In this document: positions 8,546 through 16,499 of the stretch, piece by piece | Numbering within the stretch: the stretch's first letter is position 1 | Layout of the letters: every line of letters begins with the position of its first letter | Source of the DNA: CAWJPY01 sp963844865 | GTDB lineage: Bacteria > Acidobacteriota > Thermoanaerobaculia > Thermoanaerobaculales > Sulfomarinibacteraceae | Assembly (NCBI GenBank): GCA_963844865.1 | Contig: CAWJPY010000011.1 | Location: 62,001 to 126,000 of the forward strand | Direction: 5' to 3' | DNA: 64,000 bases | Made by a program: the position numbers and the translations under genes | The notes under the pieces: model-generated | Seen by the model: the letters and a program-made list of their open reading frames with translations, nothing else | Told to the model about the DNA's origin: nothing | The model's database searches: none

Positions 8546-9076
8546 TCAGAAGTAGGGTCGATACCCCAGGTCTTCCTTGTCGATGGGCCCCTTCTGGCGC
8601 AGCTCGCCGATGCCCACCACCGCCTCGTCCCGGGTCTCGAAGGCCATCTCGTGCTCGCGGCTCATGATGATCGCCTGCTTCGGGCAGGCGTCCACACAGT
8701 AGCCGCAGAAGACGCAGCGCAGGAGGTCGATCTCGAACACCCGCGGCCGCTTCTCCCACTCCACCGTGGCCTCGGGGTCCTCCTCGGCCTCGATGTGGAT
8801 GCAGTCGGCGGGGCAGATCGTCTCGCACATGTAGCAGGCCACGCAGCGCAGCGACCCGTCCTCCTTGGTGGTGAGGATGTGGCGGCCGCGCATGCGCTCC
8901 GAGTACTGGCGCTTGACCTCGGGGTACTGGATGGTGGCCACGTCCCGCTGCCCGAACAGGTTGCGCAGGAAGTGGCGGAGCGTGACCCCCAGCCCTTTGA
9001 TGACCGGGACCAGATAGATGCGCTCGCCGATGCTCTGGCTCGGCCGGTCCACGTTCACGGTCGGCACGTTCTTCAT
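8546..9076 (-). CDS. nuoI: NADH-quinone oxidoreductase subunit I
   Basis: The 176-residue peripheral-arm subunit of respiratory complex I carries the N6a and N6b iron-sulfur clusters. Both 4Fe-4S motifs are complete: Cys78-81-84-88 (CVACYMCETICP) and Cys121-124-127-131 (CVFCGYCVDACP). Length and motif spacing match NuoI. The start ATG at 9076 overlaps the nuoCD stop codon (ATGA), which shows translational coupling. It is the last complex I gene of this cluster. Confidence 0.96.
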   Translation of the reverse strand: MKNVPTVNVDRPSQSIGERIYLVPVIKGLGVTLRHFLRNLFGQRDVATIQYPEVKRQYSERMRGRHILTTKEDGSLRCVACYMCETICPADCIHIEAEEDPEATVEWEKRPRVFEIDLLRCVFCGYCVDACPKQAIIMSREHEMAFETRDEAVVGIGELRQKGPIDKEDLGYRPYF

Positions 9077-10785
9077 CGGTCGAGCTCCCCCGCGATGATG
9101 TTGAGGCTGCCCAGGATGGCGACGGCGTCCGGGACCAGGTGCCCCTCCAGGATGTGGGGGAACGCCTGGTAGATGGCGAAGCACGGGGGCCGCACCTTCA
9201 CCCGGTAGGGCTTGCCGCCGCCGTCGGAGACGATGTAGTAGCCGAGCTCTCCGTTGGCGCCCTCCACGAAGGCGTAGGCATCTCCGGGCGGCACCTTGAT
9301 GCCCTCGTAGATGAGCTTGAAGTGCCAGATCAGGGACTCCATCTCGGAGTAGACCTTCTCCTTGGGGGGCAGCGCGGCGTGGTGGTCGTCGGTGATCACC
9401 GGACCCGAAGGCAGGTCGTCGATGGCCTGACGGACGATGCGCAGGCTCTGCCGCATCTCCTCGATGCGGACCAGGTAACGGGCGTAGCAGTCGCCGTTGG
9501 TGGCCACGGGGACCTCGAAGTCGTACTCCCCGTACGTGAAGTACGGGTAGGCCTTGCGGACGTCGTAGGGGACGCCGCTCGCCCGCAGGCAGGGACCTGT
9601 CCACCCCCAGGCCAGGGCGTCCTCCGCGGAGATGGCGCCGACGCCCTCGGTGCGATCGCGGAAGATCTTGTTGGTGGTGATGAGGCGCTCCACGTCGTCG
9701 ATGAACTTGGGGATGTAGCCCAGGAGGTAGCGGACCCGCTCGGAGAAATCCGCGGGAACGTCGTGGGCGAGCCCCCCGACGCGGGCGTAGGAGACGGTGA
9801 GCCGGCCCCCGGCGCAGGACTCCAGGAGACCGTAGATCTCCTCCCGGACCTGGAAGAAGTACCAGAAGTTGGTGAGGGCGCCCAGGTCCACCAGCACCGC
9901 GCCCAGGCACACCGCGTGATCCATGAGCCTGGAGAGCTCGGAGAGGATCACGTGCACCACCTGGGCCCGCGGAGGGGCCTCGATCCCGAGCATGCGCTCC
10001 ACCGCCAGCGCGAAGCCGGCGCCGTTGAGGTGGCTGGAGCAGTAGTTCAGGCGATCGGTGTAGGGGATGACCTGATTCCAGCCGTGGGTCTCGGACATCT
10101 TCTCGAAGCAACGGTGGAGGTACCCGATCTCGGCCTCGGCCCTGGTGATCACCTCGCCGTCTAAGCGCATCACGGTGCGCAGGGTGCCGTGGGTGGCGGG
10201 ATGGGAGGGGCCGAGGTTGAGCACCTGGGCCTCGAAGTGGTCGCCGTCGTCCTCGCCCTCCTCGTCGGTCCAGGAGGGGGTCATGGTCTCCTGATCGGTG
10301 AACAGCCACCGCTGGGCCGGGTCGTAGTCCTTGCGGAGGGCGTGGCCCTGAAACGCCTCGTGGCAGAGGATGCGGCGCAGGTTGGGGTGACCGTCGAAGC
10401 GGATGCCCATCATGTCGTAGGCCTCGCGCTCGAACCAGTCGGCGGCCTTCCAGATGCCGTAGGCTGAAGGGACGACCGGGTCGTTCTCCTCCACCGGCAC
10501 CTTGACCCGGAAGCGGTGCCCCTTGTCGAGGCTCGTGAGGTGATAGACCACCTCGAACCGTGGCCGCCGGTCCTCGTAATCGACGGCGCAGACATCCAGC
10601 AGGAGATCGCAGTTCAGCTCCGGCGTCTCCTTGAGGCGCCGCAGCACCTCGAGCAGGTGGCCGCGATCCACGGTCAGGACCGTGTGGTTGTCGGCCGCGT
10701 CCTCGATCAGAGGCGCAGCGTCGGCCTCGAACAGCTCAGCTAGGGGATGCTGCCGGGTCGGCGTTTCGGGCCCTGAGACGGTCAT
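9073..10785 (-). CDS. nuoCD: NADH-quinone oxidoreductase fused subunit C/D
   Basis: A 570-residue fusion. The NuoC part (residues 1-175) includes the YDMMGIRFDGHPNLRRIL signature. The NuoD part (about 190-570) includes LNLGPSHPATHG near its start, and ends in a GSLNIIAGELDR variant of the usual C-terminal GSLD-IvfGEvDR. Subunit D contributes to the quinone pocket; its conserved His in PSHPATHG is present. C-D fusion is common in many bacteria. The gene overlaps nuoB by 50 bases and nuoI by 4, so the three are one transcription unit. The ATG at 10785 follows GGGAGAAAC. Confidence 0.96.
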   Translation of the reverse strand: MTVSGPETPTRQHPLAELFEADAAPLIEDAADNHTVLTVDRGHLLEVLRRLKETPELNCDLLLDVCAVDYEDRRPRFEVVYHLTSLDKGHRFRVKVPVEENDPVVPSAYGIWKAADWFEREAYDMMGIRFDGHPNLRRILCHEAFQGHALRKDYDPAQRWLFTDQETMTPSWTDEEGEDDGDHFEAQVLNLGPSHPATHGTLRTVMRLDGEVITRAEAEIGYLHRCFEKMSETHGWNQVIPYTDRLNYCSSHLNGAGFALAVERMLGIEAPPRAQVVHVILSELSRLMDHAVCLGAVLVDLGALTNFWYFFQVREEIYGLLESCAGGRLTVSYARVGGLAHDVPADFSERVRYLLGYIPKFIDDVERLITTNKIFRDRTEGVGAISAEDALAWGWTGPCLRASGVPYDVRKAYPYFTYGEYDFEVPVATNGDCYARYLVRIEEMRQSLRIVRQAIDDLPSGPVITDDHHAALPPKEKVYSEMESLIWHFKLIYEGIKVPPGDAYAFVEGANGELGYYIVSDGGGKPYRVKVRPPCFAIYQAFPHILEGHLVPDAVAILGSLNIIAGELDR

Positions 10786-11251
10786 AGTTCGTTTCTCCCT
10801 GCTGGATCATCTCCTGGAGCTTGAGCACGCCGTGCATGAGGGCCTCCGGGGTGGGTGGGCATCCCGGTACGTACACGTCCACCGGGATCAGCTCGTCCAC
10901 CCCCTGGACCACGTGGTAGGCGCGGTAGAAGCCGCCCGTGCAGGCGCAGGCTCCCATGGAGATCACATACTTGGGCTCGGCCATCTGGTCGTAGATCCGC
11001 TTCACGACCGGGGCCATCTTGTCGGTGATGGTGCCGGCGACGATCATGAGATCGGCCTGGCGGGGCGAGAAACGAACCACCTCGGCACCGAAGCGCGACA
11101 GGTCGTAGTGCGAGGACACCACGGACATGAACTCGATGGCACAGCACGCCGTCCCGAAGGGCAGGGGCCACAGGCTGTTCTTGCGCACCCAGCCCAGCAT
11201 CGCGTCGACGCGCGTTGTCAGGTGGGTCGAGCTTCCGTCGGGCTGCCGCAT
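10736..11251 (-). CDS. nuoB: NADH-quinone oxidoreductase subunit B
   Basis: The 171-residue subunit carries the N2 iron-sulfur cluster next to the quinone site of complex I. The ligands are visible as the tandem Cys36-Cys37 in GTACCAIEFM, Cys102 in SMGAC, and Cys131 in PGCPPTPEAL. The start at 11251 is supported by GGGAGGATCT immediately upstream; an in-frame ATG at 11308 lacks one. A TATAAT on the minus strand at 11348-11353 fits a promoter about 90 bases upstream of the start. No nuoA lies upstream, although nuoA normally leads such operons. Confidence 0.96.
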   Translation of the reverse strand: MRQPDGSSTHLTTRVDAMLGWVRKNSLWPLPFGTACCAIEFMSVVSSHYDLSRFGAEVVRFSPRQADLMIVAGTITDKMAPVVKRIYDQMAEPKYVISMGACACTGGFYRAYHVVQGVDELIPVDVYVPGCPPTPEALMHGVLKLQEMIQQGETNYDRLRARNADPAASPS

Positions 11252-11347
11252 AGATCCTCCCTGGAGGCGTTCCAACGTGCGTGTAACAGTCGGGCCCCGC
11301 GGATTCATCCAGACATCGGCTCGACGCGGGTGGTCGTGCCGCGGGGC

Positions 11348-11353
11348 ATTATA
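11348..11353 (-). promoter_or_regulatory. Putative -10 element for nuoB-nuoCD-nuoI
   Basis: Reading the minus strand gives a perfect TATAAT in an otherwise GC-rich spacer, flanked upstream by a run of A. The sequence 17 bases further upstream is CTGGAA, a poor -35 (3 of 6). The expected transcript would begin near 11341, leaving a leader of about 90 bases. Confidence 0.5.
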
Positions 11354-11389
11354 CTTTTTTTCACAAGGTCTTCCAGTACGGAGCCGGCG

Positions 11390-11840
11390 TCCGGGACCGC
11401 GTCCGATGCGGTGACGGAGACTGCGACGGTGAACAGGGGCAGCGGCAGCAATCGGCGACAGCGGCAGAGAGCAGCGACCGCGATCAGCGAACGGGGACGG
11501 CGGCAGAGAGCGGCGACGGCGAGCAGCGATCAGCAGCTAGATCCGCTCATGGGGGCCAGCGGGCTTCGGGAGAACGGCACTTCGCGCGGGCGTGCCACTG
11601 GTGACCCGGCGCCGCTTGCAGCTTCGCCGTGGTCAGCGGTGGCAACCTCGGGGAAGGCGTCGATAGATTGGCGCGTCGCGAGCGGCCCAATCTCTCCATC
11701 ATTGATTTGCCGTGGCGCCTGTCCAAGACCACTGTCGCTGCCACTGTCCCCCGCCGCTGCCGCCGCCGCTGCCCGCCGCCGCTGCCCGCCGCCATCGGAC
11801 ACGGATGCGGACGCGGACGGGGGCGCGGACGCGGGATGTG
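11390..11840. repeat. Spacer with family C tracts flanking family B compound hairpin, copy 1
   Basis: Family C hexamer tracts cover about 11395-11540 and 11750-11835. Between them is the family B element: GTGCCACTGGTGAC at 11592-11605, a short inner arm CCGGCGCCGC...GCTTCGCCG, and GGTCAGCGGTGGCAACCTCGG starting at 11631. The outer arms GTGCCAC-TGGTGAC and GTCAGCGGTGGCAAC are near inverted complements. Just before it, GGCACTTCGCGCGGGCGTGCC can form another hairpin. No gene is seen. Confidence 0.6.
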
Positions 11841-12548
11841 TCAGAAGTTCCAGGACAGTCCGGCCGCCACCTGGCCGCCGCCGAGGTCGATGGTGCCGAG
11901 CCCGGCGAGGTCTCCGCCCAGCTCGTCGTCCGCCCACCGGTAGCGACCCTCCACGAAGACCGACCACCGGTAGCTGACCTGGAAGTCGAGCCCCACCAGG
12001 GCCAGGGCCTCCCAGGTCCATCCCTCGTCGCGGTAACGGGCGAAGACGATGGGCATGTCGGGATCGACGAAGTCGATGAAGTCTCCCTCCTCGGTCAGAC
12101 GCCAGTGCAGGAAGCCGCCTCCCACCCCGACGTAGGGTACGACCTGGCCCTGGCCGAGGCGCGCGACCCAGGTCGCGGTGAGGTCCCACTGATCCAGGGT
12201 GGTCAGGTGGGAGATGTCGTAGCCCCGCTCGTCCACGTAGTCCCGGTAGGCCTGGGTGGTCTGCCCCTCGTACGCGCTCGTACCGAACAGGACGCCGCCG
12301 CTGGAGGAGGTGCGCCACAGGTAGTCGACGCCGACCACGCCGTCCTGGAAATCGGACGCCGCCCCGGTGAAGTCGGCGAAGACGTCGTCCCAGTACCGGG
12401 AGTCCGCGGCCGGCTCGAAGACGCCCATCCAGACCCGCAGGGAGCCGAAGTCGCCGGGGCGCCAGTTGCCCTGCGCCCGGGCGTCCGCCGCAGAGATCGC
12501 CATCACCGCAGAGAGGAGAATTACGCCGCGCGTCAGCTGTCCTCGCAT
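11841..12548 (-). CDS. Outer-membrane beta-barrel protein, function unknown
   Basis: A 235-residue protein with a signal peptide (GVILLSAVMAISAADARAQG, about residues 8-27). Alternating amphipathic strands rich in aromatic residues and glycine follow, and the protein ends in ...GLSWNF. A C-terminal Phe is typical of BAM-inserted barrels. Late strands such as GQVVPYVGVGGGF and RWSVFVEGRYRW resemble OmpA/OmpW-like small barrels of about eight strands. The second of two adjacent ATGs (12548) has proper spacing from AAGGAGG. It is monocistronic and transcribed away from the HMG-CoA reductase gene. No substrate can be named. Confidence 0.75.
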   Translation of the reverse strand: MRGQLTRGVILLSAVMAISAADARAQGNWRPGDFGSLRVWMGVFEPAADSRYWDDVFADFTGAASDFQDGVVGVDYLWRTSSSGGVLFGTSAYEGQTTQAYRDYVDERGYDISHLTTLDQWDLTATWVARLGQGQVVPYVGVGGGFLHWRLTEEGDFIDFVDPDMPIVFARYRDEGWTWEALALVGLDFQVSYRWSVFVEGRYRWADDELGGDLAGLGTIDLGGGQVAAGLSWNF

Positions 12549-12722
12549 CATGACCTCCTTGTCGTCACCCGGCGTTCCGGGTCGTCGCCTCGAGCAGCGA
12601 GGAAGCAACTTGGATGCCAGCGGCGCTCGCCGTGGGCGAGGGACGATGTGGCGCGACCGTCCCTCACCGGACGTGCATGACCTCTGCAGGGGACGGGCGG
12701 AGGACGGCGCCGCCGCGGCCGG

Positions 12723-12731
12723 TGCTACAAT
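12723..12731 (+). promoter_or_regulatory. Extended -10 of the HMG-CoA reductase gene
   Basis: TGC-TACAAT: extended TGn at 12723-12725 and hexamer at 12726-12731. It overlaps the upstream in-frame ATG at 12730, so that ATG cannot be on the transcript. The ATG at 12763 becomes the likely start, with a leader of about 25 bases. Confidence 0.5.
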
Positions 12732-12762
12732 GAAGCGCTCTTTCCGGCCAGCGGGGGCATGG

Positions 12763-14312
12763 ATGAAGATCCCATCATTGCTCTTGAAGCAACTCTACAC
12801 CTTCGGCAGCCTGTCGTCGGAGCCCGAGGGCGTGCGCTTCGCCCTCACGAACCGTCTCAGCGACGCCACGGTGACCGCCATCTCCGAGATCGCGTTCGAC
12901 GGTCGGCCCGTGCCCCTGGACCAGCTCGAGCTGGAGATGGGCGACGGCACCCACCGCGGGGCGGACCAGGTCGCGGAGGCGCCCATCGAGTTTCCCCTGC
13001 GCCGGCAGATGCACGTCCTCTGGCGGGGCGGCGTCCTGGACGTGGGCAAGCACTCCATCACCATCGGCTTCGAGGTGCCGCCGTTCGGGAAGCTCTCCTT
13101 CGAGGTCGAGGACGCCGTCCGGGAGGAGCACGAGGAGCGGAGGGTGGTGCCCTGCGACAAGGAGAACAACTACGGGGCGGACATCATCAGGCGCCGCCAG
13201 GAGTTCATCGAGGAGCACACGGGGGTCCATCTCGAGCACCTCGAGGGGCTACTCGTTCGATCCCGCCACGACGCGCGGCAACATCGAGAACTTCACCGGC
13301 GTCGCCCAGATCCCGATCGGCTTCGCCGGGCCCATCCAGATCAACGGCGAGCACGCGGGGGGCGAGTTCCTGGTGCCCGCTGGCCACCACCGAGGGCACC
13401 CTGGTCGCCTCCTACAACCGCGGCATCAAGGTCCTGAACCTCTCCGGCGGGGTCACCTGCACCGTGTCCGACGACCGCATGCAGCGGGCGCCGGTGTTCA
13501 TCTTCGACTCGGCCCGGGAGGCCCGGGACTTCCGGGGCTGGGTGGAGGCGCAACATGGACGCGATCCGGCGAGGCGGCGGAAGCGACCTCCAGCGTCGCC
13601 CGGCTGCTCGACATCGACATCCTTCTGTCCAACAAGTTCGCGTACCTGCGGTTCAACTTCACCACCGGCGACGCGGCCGGCCAGAACATGGTGGGTCGGG
13701 CGACCTTCGCCGCCTGCTCGTGGATGCTGGACCAGCCATCGCACCGTCCGCGCCGTTCTACCTCGAGTCGAACTTCGCCACCGACAAGAAGCCTCGCCAG
13801 ATCAACATCATGCGACCGCGCGGCAAGCGGGTGACGGCCGAGGCGACGATTCCGCGCGACGTGCTCGTGCAGCACCTGCGCGTCGAGCCCGAGCAGCTGC
13901 GCGTACCACTCGGGTGGCCAACGTCGGCGCGCTTGCTCTCCGGCGCCAACAACAACGGCGCTCCACTCCGCCCAACGGCGATCACCGCGATGTTCATCGC
14001 CACCGGCCAGGACGTGGCCAACGTGGCCGAGTCGTCGCGCCGGCATCATCTACACCGAGGTGACGCACGACGGCGACCTCTACATCTCGATCACCATCCC
14101 GTCGTCTGATCGTCGCCACCCACGGCGGCGGGACCGGCCTGCCCACCCAGCGCGAGTGCCTGGAGATGCTGGGCTGCTGGGGCAAGGGCAAGGTGAGCAA
14201 GCTGGCCGAGATCGTGGCCGGCGTCGTCCTGGCCGGCGAGATCTCGCTGGCGGCGGCCATCTCCTCGTTGGACTGGGTCTCCAGTCACGAGAAGTACGGC
14301 CGCAACCGTTGA
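12763..14312 (+). pseudogene. hmgA: Hydroxymethylglutaryl-CoA reductase, reading frame broken by 14 apparent single-base insertions
   Basis: HMG-CoA reductase makes mevalonate for isoprenoid synthesis. An N-terminal region of about 160 codons reads cleanly. The catalytic domain is then spread over all three frames. Removing one base at 13246, 13379, 13551, 13570, 13736, 13755, 13903, 13910, 13932, 13963, 13973, 13977, 14038 and 14105 (each exact to a base or two) restores a continuous 511-residue protein ending at the TGA at 14310-14312. The restored protein keeps the catalytic Glu (ATTEGTLVASYNRG), Lys (ATDKKP), Asp (ATGQDVANVAESS) and C-terminal His (SSHEKYGRNR). All 14 events are +1, and there are no internal deletions or stops in the restored frame. 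It may be a sequence artefact, a young pseudogene, or something requiring frame correction; see findings. Confidence 0.85.
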
Positions 14313-14333
14313 GGCGAGGTCGCCGCTGACGTG

Positions 14334-16016
14334 ATGGAGGAGCACTCCTCGTCCGCCGCCCGCGCCCCATCCGCCGGCGCGCGGTCGACCAGCTCGTCGC
14401 GGCGCTACGTCAGCATCCCCGACCTCGCCCGCCGCGGCCGCACGACCCTCCGTCACTTCATCCTCCTGCTGGTGGGAGGCTTCGTTGCGTGGGTGGACGC
14501 CGATCGCGAGCGCGGCAAGCGCGGGCTGCTGCTGCGGCTGCGCTCCGCCCTGGCCTGGATGCTGCGGCCGCTCCTCGGGCGCGAGTTCGCGAACGAGCCG
14601 TTTCCGGTGCAGCTGAGACGCCGGTTGGAGCTCCTCGGCCCCACCTACATCAAGCTCGGGCAGATCCTGAGCCTGCGCCTCGACGTCCTGCCGGAGACGG
14701 TGACCGAGGAGCTGCGCAACCTGCTCAGCCGCCTGCCCCCGGTTCCCTTTGTGGCCATCGTGAACGTGGTGGAGGAGGACCTGGGCCAGCCCCTGGACGC
14801 GCTCTTCGCCGAGGTCGATCCCCAACCCATCGGCTCCGCCTCCATCGCCCAGATCCACCGTGCGCGACTGCCCACCGGCGAACGCGTACTGATCAAGGTG
14901 GTCAAGCCCGGCATCCCGGAGCTCCTGGACCGGGACACCAGCCTGTTGAGGATGCTCGCCGTGGTGCTGCAGCCGCTGCTGCCCCACTACCAGCCGCGCC
15001 GCATCATCGGCGAGTTCTGCTCCTACACCCTGCGCGAGATCGACATGGGGCTGGAGGCGCGCAACGCGGAGACCTTCGCCGCCAACTTCCGTGACAACGA
15101 TGGGATCGTGTTCCCGACGCCCTACCATGCCTACTCCGGTACACGGGTGCTGTGCATGGAGTACCTCCAGGGCGAGGAGGTCACCTCGGCCGTGGTGCAG
15201 GGGCTGTCCCGGGACGTGCGCGAGAGGCTCGTGGACCTGGGGGCCGAGGCGGTGATCCGCATGGTGTACGAGGACGGCTTCTTCCATGCCGACCTCCATC
15301 CCGGGAACCTGCTCATCCTGCCCGGCAACCGGGTGGGGTTCATGGACCTGGGCATGGTGGGCCAGCTCGAGCCGGGTCTGCGCGACACCCTCCTGTACCT
15401 GTTCAACGCCCTCGTCACCGAGGACTTCGACTCCGCGGCACGCTACCTCGCCGAGGTTGCAGAGGTGGGACCGAGCAGCAACGTCGCCGGCTTCAGGAGC
15501 CAGGTGAAGGACCTCTGCCGGCGCTGGCGGCGCGACGCCAGCTTCGAGACCTTCTCCCTGGCCATGCTCATCCTGGAGGCCATCCGCATGGGGGTGCGCT
15601 ACGAGATCTACTTCCCGGTGGAAATGGTGCTGATGGTGAAGGCGCTGGTCACGTACGAGGGCGTGGGCTACATGCTCGACAAGGACTTCAACGTCATCGA
15701 GGTGTCCCGCCGCCACCTCGGCCGCATCTTTCGCCACCGCTTCTCGCCGCGCCGTCTGCTGCGTGAGGGGGTGCGGCTGGCGCCCGACCTCCTGGATGCC
15801 GTGTCCCGGATGCCGCTGCTGGTCTCCGAGGGCCTGCGGTACCTCGAGCAGCGCACGCGGCGGGTCCCCACGAGCCCCCTGAGGGGCACCCGCGCCACCC
15901 TGTTCGGCGGCTTCTGCCTGGTCTCGGCCGCCATCCTGGCCGCCTTCAACGGTCCCTGGCCACTGTGGGTGGCCCTTCTCGTCATTGGGCTGCTGCTGCC
16001 GCTCCGCAGGGATTGA
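14334..16016 (+). CDS. ABC1/UbiB-family atypical protein kinase-like ATPase
   Basis: A 560-residue member of the AarF/UbiB/ABC1 family, which supports ubiquinone or other isoprenoid-lipid biosynthesis at the inner membrane. Family marks are present in order: the KxGQ motif (YIKLGQILSLR), the Ala-rich loop in place of the kinase Gly-rich loop (GSASIAQIHRA), the VAIK-like lysine (VLIKVVKPG), the catalytic loop (FFHADLHPGN) and the metal-binding DLG (MDLGMVG). Two hydrophobic segments at the C-terminus (about residues 520-556) fit membrane anchoring. A GTG at 14331 is an alternative start. It follows the HMG-CoA reductase gene by about 20 bases, so a shared role in isoprenoid metabolism is plausible. 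Confidence 0.9.
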   Translation: MEEHSSSAARAPSAGARSTSSSRRYVSIPDLARRGRTTLRHFILLLVGGFVAWVDADRERGKRGLLLRLRSALAWMLRPLLGREFANEPFPVQLRRRLELLGPTYIKLGQILSLRLDVLPETVTEELRNLLSRLPPVPFVAIVNVVEEDLGQPLDALFAEVDPQPIGSASIAQIHRARLPTGERVLIKVVKPGIPELLDRDTSLLRMLAVVLQPLLPHYQPRRIIGEFCSYTLREIDMGLEARNAETFAANFRDNDGIVFPTPYHAYSGTRVLCMEYLQGEEVTSAVVQGLSRDVRERLVDLGAEAVIRMVYEDGFFHADLHPGNLLILPGNRVGFMDLGMVGQLEPGLRDTLLYLFNALVTEDFDSAARYLAEVAEVGPSSNVAGFRSQVKDLCRRWRRDASFETFSLAMLILEAIRMGVRYEIYFPVEMVLMVKALVTYEGVGYMLDKDFNVIEVSRRHLGRIFRHRFSPRRLLREGVRLAPDLLDAVSRMPLLVSEGLRYLEQRTRRVPTSPLRGTRATLFGGFCLVSAAILAAFNGPWPLWVALLVIGLLLPLRRD

Positions 16017-16133
16017 GGGAGCGGGAGCGGCCGCCACAATGCGGCCACAATCGTCCTCGCTGTCGCCATCCGGATGCCGCCGTCGCTTCCCGCGGGTCGC
16101 GTCTCATGGAAGTGGTGTGAAGGGAGGTGGGGC

Positions 16134-16220
16134 ATGAACGCATCAGCCTGGTTGCTGTTGGGGTTCCTGCTCGTGGTGGCGGCGCTGGCGGGACGCCTCG
16201 AACCTCGGGGGTGGAGGTGA
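16134..16220 (+). CDS. Candidate 28-residue single-helix membrane protein
   Basis: The short frame reads MNASAWLLLGFLLVVAALAG plus a basic tail (RLEPRGWR). It is one hydrophobic helix followed by positive charges, so an N-out or N-in microprotein is plausible. A strong ribosome site (GGGAGGTGGGGC) precedes the ATG. No family is recognised. The evidence is the ribosome site and composition only. Confidence 0.4.
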   Translation: MNASAWLLLGFLLVVAALAGRLEPRGWR

Positions 16221-16354
16221 CCGTGGGGTCTCACGGCGGTTCCACGTGCTCCGGGTCACCAACCTCAGGCAAACACAAGGGGTTGGTGAATCGATCTGAA
16301 TCGTCTAAGATCGCTGCGGCGGGCCCGTCTCCCTCGCGGTCAGCCGCGCCGATC

Positions 16355-16492
16355 ATGCCATGGAAGGATGCCGTCGCAGTGCGCAACACCGAGCCCCGAG
16401 TCGACGAGTCCGCAGGCTCCCAGATCCTGTTCCCGGTGGCGGTGGGGGCGATCTTCGTGGCCATGCTCCTCATGGGAGCCCTGTTCGGGTGA
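16355..16492 (+). CDS. Candidate 45-residue membrane protein
   Basis: The frame begins at the ATG at 16355 and ends with a clear transmembrane helix (ILFPVAVGAIFVAMLLMGALFG). The N-terminal half is charged. No good ribosome site is seen, and the frame is open further upstream to 16127, so the start is uncertain. It ends seven bases before the convergent M29-type peptidase gene. The family is unknown. Confidence 0.3.
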   Translation: MPWKDAVAVRNTEPRVDESAGSQILFPVAVGAIFVAMLLMGALFG

Positions 16493-16499
16493 TGGGAAC

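Noticed and set aside
8277..8828. N-terminal extension of the DUF465 gene through the family C tract
   Set aside because: A strong ribosome site marks the start at 8276, and the extension is antisense to nuoI.
12759..14063. Separate short genes within the HMG-CoA reductase region
   Set aside because: Each frame holds only pieces of one conserved protein; the pieces join exactly when single bases are removed, so they are one broken gene.
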